NCBI GenBank assembly: GCA_023401925.1
Contig: JAEXDA010000073.1
Span: forward strand, 62,001-126,000
Source of the DNA: Bacillota bacterium
Lineage (GTDB): Bacteria; Bacillota; UBA4882; UBA8346
Direction of reading: 5' to 3'
DNA: 64,000 nucleotides
The notes under the pieces are model-generated. The model was given only the letters and a program-made list of their open reading frames with translations, had not been told where the DNA came from and searched no databases. The position numbers and the translations under genes are program-made. Positions 7,504-15,222 of this stretch are shown here, in pieces (within the stretch, counting starts at the first letter, position 1; the number at the start of each line of letters is the position of its first letter).

Positions 7504-8184
7504 TTAGCTCGTTAAACATTCCCGTATTCCCTCTGGATTCAGGATTGTAAAGGAATTCATTTGGAATTCAATCAAACCTTCCTGTTTCATCAATGCTAAT
7601 TCCCGGGATAATGACGGTCGTGGAATTCCCAATTTATCGGCCATCTCTTTTCGGGAATAGGAAAGCTCAAATTTACAATCATGTTGTTGGTTACACTCAT
7701 CTAAGAGCAGATTCGCGATTTTTTGACGAATGGTTTGGTAAGAGAGGCTTTTCAGGCGTTCATTCAAAAGGATAATCCGATTCGAAAGCTGCCGGAGAAG
7801 ATTGGTAAGAAATAAGGGATGAGTACCACATAAGTCAATCACCGCTTTTCTTGATAAAAATACTGCTTGGGTATTTTCCCGCGCAATGATAGTTACCGGA
7901 TACCAACTTACATCTGAAAACAGAATAATCTCCCCAAAAGAATCTCCCGGTTTTAAGGTATCGATAGTAAACGATTTGCCAGAGGTATAAACCCGTTGGA
8001 TCTCCGCGCTTCCCTTTGTCAGAATGCCAATTCCGGGACATGGATCGCCTTCTAAAGCCAAAGGGTTCCCTTTTTCGATTTCCTTACGATGATGAGAAAG
8101 TATTTTTAAGATTACGCTTATTTCTGCTCGTGAAAATCCTTTAAAAAGGGTAGACTTTAAAAGAGCATGGATTACTTCATCCAT
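7504..8184 (-). CDS. Crp/Fnr-family transcriptional regulator
   Basis: The 226-residue protein has a cyclic-nucleotide-binding-like effector domain (residues about 10-125, with GDPCPGIGILTKGSAEI and PGDSFGEIILFSD), a dimerisation helix, and a C-terminal HTH_Crp (about 150-222, YSRKEMADKLGIPRPSLSRELALMK). The N-terminal cysteine cluster of oxygen-sensing Fnr is absent, so an iron-sulfur sensor is unlikely. It is divergent from the hemerythrin-flavodiiron-cupin operon, and a 7-2-7 palindrome sits in between. A role as activator of NO or oxidative-stress detoxification, like HcpR/DNR-type regulators, is inferred. The ATG has GGAGAA upstream. Confidence 0.9.
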   Translation of the reverse strand: MDEVIHALLKSTLFKGFSRAEISVILKILSHHRKEIEKGNPLALEGDPCPGIGILTKGSAEIQRVYTSGKSFTIDTLKPGDSFGEIILFSDVSWYPVTIIARENTQAVFLSRKAVIDLCGTHPLFLTNLLRQLSNRIILLNERLKSLSYQTIRQKIANLLLDECNQQHDCKFELSYSRKEMADKLGIPRPSLSRELALMKQEGLIEFQMNSFTILNPEGIRECLTS

Positions 8185-8225
8185 GGGGTTCTCCTAATCA
8201 ATAATGTCAAAAAAATTTTCACTTT

Positions 8226-8268
8226 GGTAACGTGCGTTACCGCTTTGTTCTTATTATTTTACTATAAT
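8226..8268 (+). promoter_or_regulatory. Crp/Fnr-type operator and promoter of the hemerythrin operon
   Basis: Palindrome GGTAACG-TG-CGTTACC at 8226-8241 and TATAAT at 8263-8268. No -35 box is present. With a start near 8275 the palindrome centre lies about 41.5 bases upstream, the class II activator position of Crp/Fnr proteins. Confidence 0.7.
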
Positions 8269-8311
8269 CAAGATAACAAAACAACAAACACTTTATTCAA
8301 AAGGAGCGTGA

Positions 8312-8857
8312 ATGAACATGACAGCGACAAAGCAATTACGGGATGAACATGAGGGAATCTTAACAATGTTGGAGATCATCGATAGGATGGTGGAACAACC
8401 GCAATTGGCTGTGGAACGGTTTGAGCAAGCTCTTGAATTTTTAAAGGTCTTTGCGGATCGTTGCCATCACGGCAAAGAGGAAGAGGTGCTCTTCCCGCTG
8501 TTGGAAACCAAAGGAATTCCTCGGGATAATGGCCCTATCGGTGTAATGTTGTCGGAACACCAAATGGGCCGGGGCTTTATTAAGGGGATGAGTGACGGCT
8601 TGGAACAATATAAGACTGGGAATCCGGACGCTTTATCGGTAATTCGGGGAAACGCGCATGGATACACCGATTTACTTCGAAACCATATCGCCAAGGAGAA
8701 TGACATCCTGTTTAACATGGCAGAGCGGGTGTTATCCGAGCAGGAACACCAAGAACTAGCGATGAAATTCGAAGAAATTGAAGCTGAACGGATCGGCATG
8801 GGACGGCATCAAAAATTTCATCAATTACTCGATGAAATGGAAACGATTTACTTATAG
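8312..8857 (+). CDS. Hemerythrin HHE-domain protein
   Basis: The 181-residue protein carries the four-helix hemerythrin fold with a di-iron site. The ligand pattern is visible: His13 in LRDEHEG, His52-His53 and Glu57 in CHHGKEEEVLFP, His82 in LSEHQMG, and the late HIAKENDILF. Bacterial HHE proteins bind O2 or NO or repair damaged iron-sulfur centres. It is first in an operon with a flavodiiron protein (18-base gap) and a cupin, which supports a role in NO/O2 handling. AAGGAG stands five bases before this ATG; a second ATG at 8318 is possible. Confidence 0.9.
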   Translation: MNMTATKQLRDEHEGILTMLEIIDRMVEQPQLAVERFEQALEFLKVFADRCHHGKEEEVLFPLLETKGIPRDNGPIGVMLSEHQMGRGFIKGMSDGLEQYKTGNPDALSVIRGNAHGYTDLLRNHIAKENDILFNMAERVLSEQEHQELAMKFEEIEAERIGMGRHQKFHQLLDEMETIYL

Positions 8858-8875
8858 CCTAAAGGAGGGATTGCT

Positions 8876-10063
8876 ATGAAAAAACAGGTTAAAAACAACA
8901 TCGCTTGGGTTGGAAAAACTGACTGGGAAATTAAGAACTTTCATGGCTGCGAGTATTCTACCCACCGGGGATCGACGTACAATTCATATTTAGTCACCGA
9001 AGAGAAAGTAGCCTTGATCGATACGGTGTGGCATCCGTTTGCCAAGGAATTCGTCACCAATCTAGCCAGTGAGATCGACCTGAAGAAAATAGATTTTATC
9101 ATCGCCAATCATGCCGAACCGGACCATAGTGGCGCTTTGCCGGAGCTCATGAAACTTATTCCAAACACACCCATTTATTGTACTGCAAATGGGATGAAAT
9201 CACTGAAAGGCCATTATCATCAGGATTGGAATTTTCATCCGGTAAAGACTGGGGATAAGTTGAGTCTGGGTTCCAAGGAACTGATTTTTATAGAAGCCCC
9301 GATGCTTCATTGGCCTGACAGTATGTTTTGTTATCTGACCGGAGATCATGTTCTTTTTAGCAATGACGCATTTGGTCAACATTATGCAACGGAATGGCTT
9401 TTTAACGACAAAGCGGACCAAGACGAATTATGGGCCGAGTGTATTAAATACTATGCGAATATCCTGACGCCATTCAGTCCGCTAGTGACCAAAAAAATTG
9501 ACGAGTTTGTCGGACTGGGACTTCCACTAGATGCCATCTGCACCAGTCACGGAGTAATTTGGCGTAACAATCCGCTGCAGATTGTGGAAAAATACCAGAA
9601 GTGGGCCTCCGAATACCAGGAAAATCAGGTGACTATTATTTACGATACCATGTGGGACGGAACTCGGGTGGTAGCTGAAAATATCGCCCGGGGTATTCAA
9701 CTGGCAAACGGAGAGATTAAAATCAAGATTCACAACTCGGCTAAATTTGACAAGAATGATATCATCACCGATGTTTTCAAATCCAAAGCGATTTTAATCG
9801 GTTCACCAACCATTAACCGGGGTATCCTTCATTCGGTTGCCGGTTTGTTGGAAGAAATCCGCGGACTCGGATTTAAAAAAAAGAAAGCAGCCGCATTTGG
9901 AACTTATGGATGGAGTGGGGAATCGCTAGCCATGATTGGAGAGGGTCTGAAAAAATCCGGTTTTGAAGTCGTGGACGATGGGCTCAAGGTGTTGTGGAAT
10001 CCAGATGAAGAGGCTATCGCCCGATGTGTCGCTTATGGAAAACAATTTGCCGGGAGAATATAA
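8876..10063 (+). CDS. fprA: Flavodiiron protein (FprA family, A-type flavoprotein), NO/O2 reductase
   Basis: The 395-residue cytoplasmic enzyme reduces O2 to water and/or NO to N2O with electrons from rubredoxin-like donors. The N-terminal metallo-beta-lactamase-like domain (residues 1-250) has the di-iron motif H79-x-E81-x-D83-H84 in IIANHAEPDHSGALP and later the LHWPDSMF and SNDAFGQH segments. The C-terminal flavodoxin domain (about 252-395) has the FMN loop TIIYDTMWDGTRVVAENIA. No rubredoxin or flavin-reductase extension is present, so it is the short class A form. It lies between hemerythrin and cupin genes under the Crp/Fnr operator. The ribosome site is AAAGGAGGG. Confidence 0.95.
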   Translation: MKKQVKNNIAWVGKTDWEIKNFHGCEYSTHRGSTYNSYLVTEEKVALIDTVWHPFAKEFVTNLASEIDLKKIDFIIANHAEPDHSGALPELMKLIPNTPIYCTANGMKSLKGHYHQDWNFHPVKTGDKLSLGSKELIFIEAPMLHWPDSMFCYLTGDHVLFSNDAFGQHYATEWLFNDKADQDELWAECIKYYANILTPFSPLVTKKIDEFVGLGLPLDAICTSHGVIWRNNPLQIVEKYQKWASEYQENQVTIIYDTMWDGTRVVAENIARGIQLANGEIKIKIHNSAKFDKNDIITDVFKSKAILIGSPTINRGILHSVAGLLEEIRGLGFKKKKAAAFGTYGWSGESLAMIGEGLKKSGFEVVDDGLKVLWNPDEEAIARCVAYGKQFAGRI

Positions 10064-10098
10064 TCCGGCGCGGTAGCGCCGAGAAGGAGGAAAAAATT

Positions 10099-10440
10099 AT
10101 GGAGCAACATTTTCTAAAGAATATCGATTTTAAAACAGTGTTATCTTTTGAGTCGCTGGTTGAGTATCAACCCGGGCAAGTGGTGAGCCGTACCTTGGCG
10201 CAAGGGAAGGCGTTGAGTCTTACTCTGTTTGCCTTCGATCAAGGTGAAGAGATAAGTTCCCACTCCTCTTCCGGAGATGCTTTGGTCTATATTATGGACG
10301 GAGAGGCCGAGATCACCATCGGTGAAGAGACATTTCAGCTCAATAAAGGGCAGAGTATTGTGATGCCTGCTGGAATCCCCCACGCGCTCCGGGCAAAGGA
10401 ACGGTTCAAAATGTTTTTAGTGGTGACCTTTTCACTGTAA
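10099..10440 (+). CDS. Small cupin-domain protein
   Basis: The 113-residue single-domain cupin has both cupin motifs: ISSHSSSGDALVYIMDGEAEI (motif 1, with the usual His/Glu set reduced) and PAGIPHALRAKE (motif 2). Such proteins often accompany flavodiiron and hemerythrin genes; substrate unknown. The true start is the ATG at 10099, preceded by GAAGGAGG. A longer frame starting at 10024 only overlaps the end of the upstream gene. It is the last gene of the stress operon, followed by a terminator. Confidence 0.85.
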   Translation: MEQHFLKNIDFKTVLSFESLVEYQPGQVVSRTLAQGKALSLTLFAFDQGEEISSHSSSGDALVYIMDGEAEITIGEETFQLNKGQSIVMPAGIPHALRAKERFKMFLVVTFSL

Positions 10441-10468
10441 ATCATTAGAGGGTAATCCTATCATATGC

Positions 10469-10503
10469 GCCTGCTCTAAATCCAAGGGCAGGCCATTTTG
10501 TTT
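10469..10503 (+). terminator. Probable terminator after the cupin gene
   Basis: GCCTGC (10469-10474) pairs with GCAGGC (10488-10493), with TC/GG extension mismatched, followed by CATTTTGTTT. Confidence 0.55.
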
Positions 10504-10529
10504 ATTGTAAACCCGTACCCATTGTCGGG

Positions 10530-10755
10530 ATGCTACGCATTAACAACATTGATTTATCGGAAATGCAGAAGTGGCGGGAGATGACCGCGGAACAAACAGA
10601 AAGACTTCGACCGGCTGTATGATGAAGACTTTTTGCCGGAAATTGCCGCCACCTCTGCGCCCTGTAAAGTGGAGAAGATCGGCAGAAATGACCCTTGCCC
10701 TTGTGGCAGCGAGAAAAAATTTAAAAAATGTTGTTTGTATAAAAATATAACATAA
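10530..10755 (+). pseudogene. Frameshifted small gene with C-terminal SEC-C zinc motif
   Basis: An ATG at 10530 opens a frame (RINNIDLSEMQKWREMTAEQTE), and a shift near 10597 moves into a second frame reading DFDRLYDEDFLPEIAA. That frame ends with the SEC-C motif KIGRNDPCPCGSEKKFKKCC, found at the C-terminus of SecA and of many small metal-binding proteins. The parts together would make about 75 residues. A single base loss explains the break. Confidence 0.55.
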
Positions 10756-10776
10756 ACAATAAACCGCCCAACCTGT

Positions 10777-12909
10777 CTATAAGACATCTTTTTTTATCAG
10801 TCCGGTCAGTTCCCCGGTGCAGATGAGCGACAATCTATGCATCGCCCGGGTACAAGCAATATATAAAAGCTTACGGTCATAATCCGTGTGATAAGTCTCA
10901 CGGTTGACCGAAAGGATGATTACCTCATCAAATTCAAGTCCTTTTGACATTTGAATCGAAGTAATCGTAATTCCTTTCGTAAATCTTTGGCTGTCAGGCG
11001 TGAGCAATTGGATATCGCAGTCTGCGGATAAAATTTGATATAACGCATGGGCCGCGCCGTTTGTTTTTAGGATAATTCCCAGAGTTGTATGACCGCTGAC
11101 CTGAAATACCTTAATTTTCTCCCTTGTTGTTGCCAGCTCATCCCGTGAATCGCTGCAAAAAAAGATTTCAGGAGTTTCTCCGTGGCGTTCAACGGGTTCA
11201 AGTGCCGTTCCATTTTGTATTCTCTTGGCAAAAGTAATAATCTCGTAGGTCGATCGATAACTCTTGTTCAGCTCCACAATCTCGGCGGTTTCGTAAAGTC
11301 TCTTAAAATCATGAAGAGAATGGAAATGATTGGGGTTGAGAGATTGCCCGAAATCCCCGAGAATTGTCTTTTTGCAGTTGAAGAGCTTGTTTATCACCAC
11401 ATACTGAATGGACGTATAATCCTGCATTTCATCAATAACGAGATGCCGGATCAAGCGGTTTTCTTTCAAGCCTTCGAATGCCGCATGGAAATACATAAAC
11501 GGATAAACATCCGCCCATTCCAGTGTCTTCTTATCCGGCATCATGAATTTCTCAGGAATTTTTAAGGCCCGGTAAAAGTCTTTATAGAGCGCCAGCGTGT
11601 TTTTGATTTTGAACATATCAAGCAAATTTCTTTCAATCGCTTTTTGCTTCGGTAATTCGTCACCCCGCAGGTTTTCCGTAGAAAACCGGTCGTGGATATC
11701 TACCGATACCTCGTGCAACCGCCTCTTCACCGGATAGTTCCGGTAGGCATTATAGCGCGTTAAAATCCATTCCTTGGTGGCTTTAAATTGGCCAAGTTCA
11801 TAGTCAACAGGTTCAAAATATGTCAGGGACGCATGGTCCAGATACTGGTCCATCATATCAACAAAATCGATACCCGATTTAAACCTCTCCCGCTCAGCCC
11901 AAGCGGGATCGTTGGTTTCAAGCGGGTCCCTGTCAGGTTCAAACCGAATGATTCCATCCAATTGAATCTCGGCGATGTCGACAAAGCCCATTTGATAGAG
12001 GGGTTCTTCTCCTAATTCGGGCAGAACATTGGAAATATAGTCCGCGAATACCTTATTGGGGGAGAGGATAACCACATTGTGGACGGATAATGTTTTTCTG
12101 TATCGATAGAGCAAATAGGCGATACGATGCAGGGCGATGGACGTTTTCCCCGAACCCGCAACCCCTTGAATAATAAGAGTTTCAGCTTGCTCATTGCGGA
12201 TGATTTGGTTTTGCTCCTTTTGGATGGTAGCGATGATCGTTTTCATCTTTTCATCCGATGTATGGGCGAGTTCCCTTTGAAGGACATCATCCTGGATGTT
12301 GATGGCGCTTTCCAACACATAGTCCATTTGTCCCCGTGAGATTTTAAATTGCCGCTTGCGGGTCAGCTCGCCTTTAATTTTCCCCATCGGCGAATCATAT
12401 CCGGCTAGGCCAAGCTGGCAATCATAAAACATGCTGGCGATAGGAGTTCGCCAATCAAAAATTAGAATCGTAGATCCTTCCGTATCGGAACAGGAGAATC
12501 TGCCAATGTAGAAAATAGAAGGCTCCGTTTCTCCTTCTTTCCGGAAGTCGATAGGCGCAAAATACGGAGAATCTATCAACTTGGCGATTCGGTCGCGCAT
12601 TTGCACCGCATGAATTCCCACGCCCTCAACTTGCTTCATGGCGAGCTCGTTTTGGAAAATTTCCTTGGGATCGATTTCATGGCGATAATTTGCCAGATAA
12701 CGTTTTGAATCCATGTATTCCCGGTCATATCGCCGGACCGTTTCATCATAACGCTTTAAAGCTTTGTTCAGTTTCGCCCTGATTTGACCCAAATGCGCAG
12801 TTTCCTCGGGAAAATTCAAAGGCGTGCTTGCATCCCCGGTCTTTCTTTCATGGGGGGGAAGCGTTTTTTCTTGTATTTGCCTGGCTAAATGTGGCCTGTC
12901 CATCGTCAC
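10777..12909 (-). CDS. helD: HelD-type RNA polymerase recycling motor (UvrD/Rep-like)
   Basis: The 710-residue protein is an SF1 helicase-like ATPase. A long N-terminal coiled-coil arm (about residues 35-115) is followed by a split UvrD core with Walker A GVAGSGKTSIAL (249-260), a Walker B segment LVIDEMQDYTSIQYVVI, and late motifs ITITSIQMSKGLEFDEVII and YIACTRAMHRL. In Bacillota HelD removes stalled RNA polymerase from DNA and can affect rifampicin sensitivity. The start overlaps the stop of the upstream AraC-GNAT gene by four bases (ATGA), so the two are translationally coupled. Confidence 0.9.
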   Translation of the reverse strand: MTMDRPHLARQIQEKTLPPHERKTGDASTPLNFPEETAHLGQIRAKLNKALKRYDETVRRYDREYMDSKRYLANYRHEIDPKEIFQNELAMKQVEGVGIHAVQMRDRIAKLIDSPYFAPIDFRKEGETEPSIFYIGRFSCSDTEGSTILIFDWRTPIASMFYDCQLGLAGYDSPMGKIKGELTRKRQFKISRGQMDYVLESAINIQDDVLQRELAHTSDEKMKTIIATIQKEQNQIIRNEQAETLIIQGVAGSGKTSIALHRIAYLLYRYRKTLSVHNVVILSPNKVFADYISNVLPELGEEPLYQMGFVDIAEIQLDGIIRFEPDRDPLETNDPAWAERERFKSGIDFVDMMDQYLDHASLTYFEPVDYELGQFKATKEWILTRYNAYRNYPVKRRLHEVSVDIHDRFSTENLRGDELPKQKAIERNLLDMFKIKNTLALYKDFYRALKIPEKFMMPDKKTLEWADVYPFMYFHAAFEGLKENRLIRHLVIDEMQDYTSIQYVVINKLFNCKKTILGDFGQSLNPNHFHSLHDFKRLYETAEIVELNKSYRSTYEIITFAKRIQNGTALEPVERHGETPEIFFCSDSRDELATTREKIKVFQVSGHTTLGIILKTNGAAHALYQILSADCDIQLLTPDSQRFTKGITITSIQMSKGLEFDEVIILSVNRETYHTDYDRKLLYIACTRAMHRLSLICTGELTGLIKKDVL

Positions 12910-13757
12910 CCTTTGCTCTCTTTCTCTTGGTTGGGCAGAATCATTTTCTGGGTCGGGTAGCCAAATTCAGTCAGCAGTTCTGCCTCGGAAAAGCCAAGCT
13001 CTTTCAGAATCTTTCGATAGCCGGTATCTGCTTTGTCACCTTCGCGAAAGGTCGTTATGGTGATATTTTGATGTTCAAGGAGTTCTGAGAGGGCCTTATC
13101 CAAAAAAGCTCTTGTAAGGCCTTGTTTTCGATAAAGCGGATGAATTCCCAGAAAATCAATGCTCCCTGTAGTATAGGAGATCATCATGATGCCGATTGCC
13201 AAGTCGCCCTCGGTCATGATTAAAGCGTTGTGCTGCGCAATACTTTGTCTGAGCACGTTGAGGTGTTCTTTCTCGATGAGATTGGGAAACCCGTCAATCA
13301 CCAACCGCACCAGGTCTATCCAAAGGGATATATCCTCCTCGGTCGCAAACCGTAATCTCCTTTTTGGCGCCGGTCTTTTCAAGTTTAGAGCAGGATGATT
13401 GCTGAAATTGTATTCCAACTGCAATGGATAAAACACCTCGTTTCTTCGAAATTGTAGGGGGGATTGCTTATACATTGCCTTAAAGATGCAGGTAAATGCC
13501 TGCTGGCTTCCATATCCCGACAGCAGCGCGATCTCAATAATGGGTTTTTCGGAAAATGTAAGCAGTTTTGCAGCTTCAGTCAGTTTACGGCGCAGAATAT
13601 AATCGCGAATGGTTAGTCCGACCATATCCGTGAATATGCGGTGCAGGTGGTATTTTGAATAATGTACAGCCTCCGCGACGATATCTAAATCAAGATTCTC
13701 CAGCAGGTGGTTCTCAATGTAGTCGATGGCTATGATAACATTTTTAAGTCTGTTCAT
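12906..13757 (-). CDS. AraC-type HTH fused to a GNAT acetyltransferase
   Basis: The 283-residue protein has an N-terminal AraC/XylS double HTH (residues about 8-105: AIDYIENHLLENLDLDIVAEA, then LHRIFTDMVGLTIRDYILRRK, ending in SGYGSQQAFTCIFKAMYKQSP). A GNAT domain follows (about 138-275) with the acetyl-CoA loop FLGIHPLYRKQGLTRAFLDKA. Both elements are intact. It may be a regulator whose acetyltransferase domain senses or modifies a small molecule such as an antibiotic. The four-base overlap with helD suggests joint expression. The minus-strand ATG has AAGAGG and a TATAAT upstream. Confidence 0.88.
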   Translation of the reverse strand: MNRLKNVIIAIDYIENHLLENLDLDIVAEAVHYSKYHLHRIFTDMVGLTIRDYILRRKLTEAAKLLTFSEKPIIEIALLSGYGSQQAFTCIFKAMYKQSPLQFRRNEVFYPLQLEYNFSNHPALNLKRPAPKRRLRFATEEDISLWIDLVRLVIDGFPNLIEKEHLNVLRQSIAQHNALIMTEGDLAIGIMMISYTTGSIDFLGIHPLYRKQGLTRAFLDKALSELLEHQNITITTFREGDKADTGYRKILKELGFSEAELLTEFGYPTQKMILPNQEKESKG

Positions 13758-13980
13758 TATAAACCTCTTTCAACAAATATTATAACAAGCAGAAGATAAA
13801 TTGTTTTAATCATTCTTGCTTTTTTTCGCGGGTCTATTTCGATACAGCAATTTAAAAAACATGAAAACTGGCATAAAGCTGGTTTTTTTATTTTAAGACA
13901 GGACGGAAAAACTTTCTGACGCCAAAGGAACTTCGGTTTTTTCAGTTCATTAGTTTTTGGAGGAGGGTTTAAATAAAAAA

Positions 13981-14049
13981 TAAGGTGCCTTAATAAATTT
14001 ATTGACAATAAAAGGTGGAAGGTGTAAGCTATTATTATAAGGTACCTTA
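13981..14049 (+). promoter_or_regulatory. Control region of the first RND operon with two MarR-type operators
   Basis: Two 12-bp palindromes, TAAGGTGCCTTA (13981-13992) and TAAGGTACCTTA (14038-14049), flank a consensus -35 box TTGACA (14002-14007). The -10 box is not clear; TATTAT at 14030-14035 would need a long spacer. The same palindrome type lies at the promoter of the MarR gene at 21199, which points to that protein as repressor. Confidence 0.75.
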
Positions 14050-14135
14050 TATATTTTCTTTTTAAGATAATTTTTTTATTGGTCTCTATGATCTCAAAGA
14101 TTAATTTTAGGGACTAAAAAAGAAAGGTGATGGAA

Positions 14136-15191
14136 TTGAAAAAATGGCTTGTTTTTATTGTTATGTTGGGTATCCTCGGAGTTATTATTTTAACTTTATT
14201 TCACAATAAAAATACGAAAGACCAAAAAGCCAATGCAGTTAAACAGCGAGCATTCATCCCTGTATCAACGATGACGGTTCATCGTCGAACTCTTCATTCA
14301 ACTTTTAGTAAAACCGGCACCATCGTAGCTAATAATGAAGTTTCGGTTGTTTCCCAAACCGTGGGTAAGGTCGTGGCCGTTTACGGAAATGTGGGTTCTC
14401 ATGTCAAGGCGGGCGCACCAATTGCCAAAGTCGATGATAAAGTTTTAAGTTCGAAATTGGTCTCTGCCCGTACCGCCTATGAAGTGGCCCAACGGGAATG
14501 GGAACGGGCCCAAAAATTACATCAGGAAAAAATTATTTCCGATTCCGACTTGGAAGCTTCCGAAGCAACGCTTCAAAACGTTAAAGCAAGCTATGATGCG
14601 GCGCAAGAAGATTATAATGAATCTTTAATTACAGCTCCAATTTCCGGGGTAATCACTGAACGTTCCATCGATCAAGGAGCTACAGTTAGTTCCGGAACTA
14701 TGATTGCTACGATAGTTGATAATATGACTTTTAAAATCACGGTCAATGTAAATGAAAAGAATGCCTTTCAACTAAGCGCCGGTAATAAGGTTGCCATTGA
14801 GACGGCGGTTTATCCCGGGATCCAGCTAAGTGGTCGTATCAAAAGCATTAGCGCCAAAAGTGATGCGGTTCATACTTTCCCTGTCGAAATAACCATTGAA
14901 AATGATAAGATTCATCCGTTAAAATCGGGAGTTTTCGGTAAAGTAGTCTTTAACTTGGGAAGACTCAACAATGTTTTGGTCATACCACGGGAAGCCCTGG
15001 TTGGCAGTATCAAAAATCCCCAGGTTTACCTGGTTGAAAAGGATCATGCGACCTTACAAGATATCGTTATTGATTCGGAGATCGGTTCCCAATTAGTCCT
15101 CAAACAAGGTTTGAATGAAAACGATCAAGTCGTGGTAAGCGGCCAGGAAAATCTAAATCCCCGCTCAATTATCAAAGTAATCCATCAATAG
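14136..15191 (+). CDS. RND efflux periplasmic adaptor (membrane-fusion protein)
   Basis: The 351-residue protein has an N-terminal membrane anchor (about residues 3-20, LVFIVMLGILGVIILTLF). A barrel-sandwich half (VSQTVGKVVAVYGNVGSHVK, with partner half SLITAPISGVITERSIDQGA) encloses a coiled-coil hairpin (about 95-150, RTAYEVAQREWERAQKLHQ), followed by beta-barrel and membrane-proximal domains. It links the RND pump to TolC. I chose the TTG at 14136 because the paralogue at 22654 starts at the aligned codon, both products are then 351 residues, and AAAGGTGATG precedes it. Alternative starts are ATG 14130 and GTG 14127. First gene of the MarR-controlled operon. Confidence 0.92.
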   Translation: MKKWLVFIVMLGILGVIILTLFHNKNTKDQKANAVKQRAFIPVSTMTVHRRTLHSTFSKTGTIVANNEVSVVSQTVGKVVAVYGNVGSHVKAGAPIAKVDDKVLSSKLVSARTAYEVAQREWERAQKLHQEKIISDSDLEASEATLQNVKASYDAAQEDYNESLITAPISGVITERSIDQGATVSSGTMIATIVDNMTFKITVNVNEKNAFQLSAGNKVAIETAVYPGIQLSGRIKSISAKSDAVHTFPVEITIENDKIHPLKSGVFGKVVFNLGRLNNVLVIPREALVGSIKNPQVYLVEKDHATLQDIVIDSEIGSQLVLKQGLNENDQVVVSGQENLNPRSIIKVIHQ

Positions 15192-15222
15192 GGGTAAAGA
15201 AATAAGTAAAGCAGGTGAAAAA

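Noticed and set aside
13757..14008. 83-residue minus-strand frame upstream of the AraC-GNAT gene
   Set aside because: It spans the control region of the RND operon, has no ribosome site, and its composition is AT-driven.
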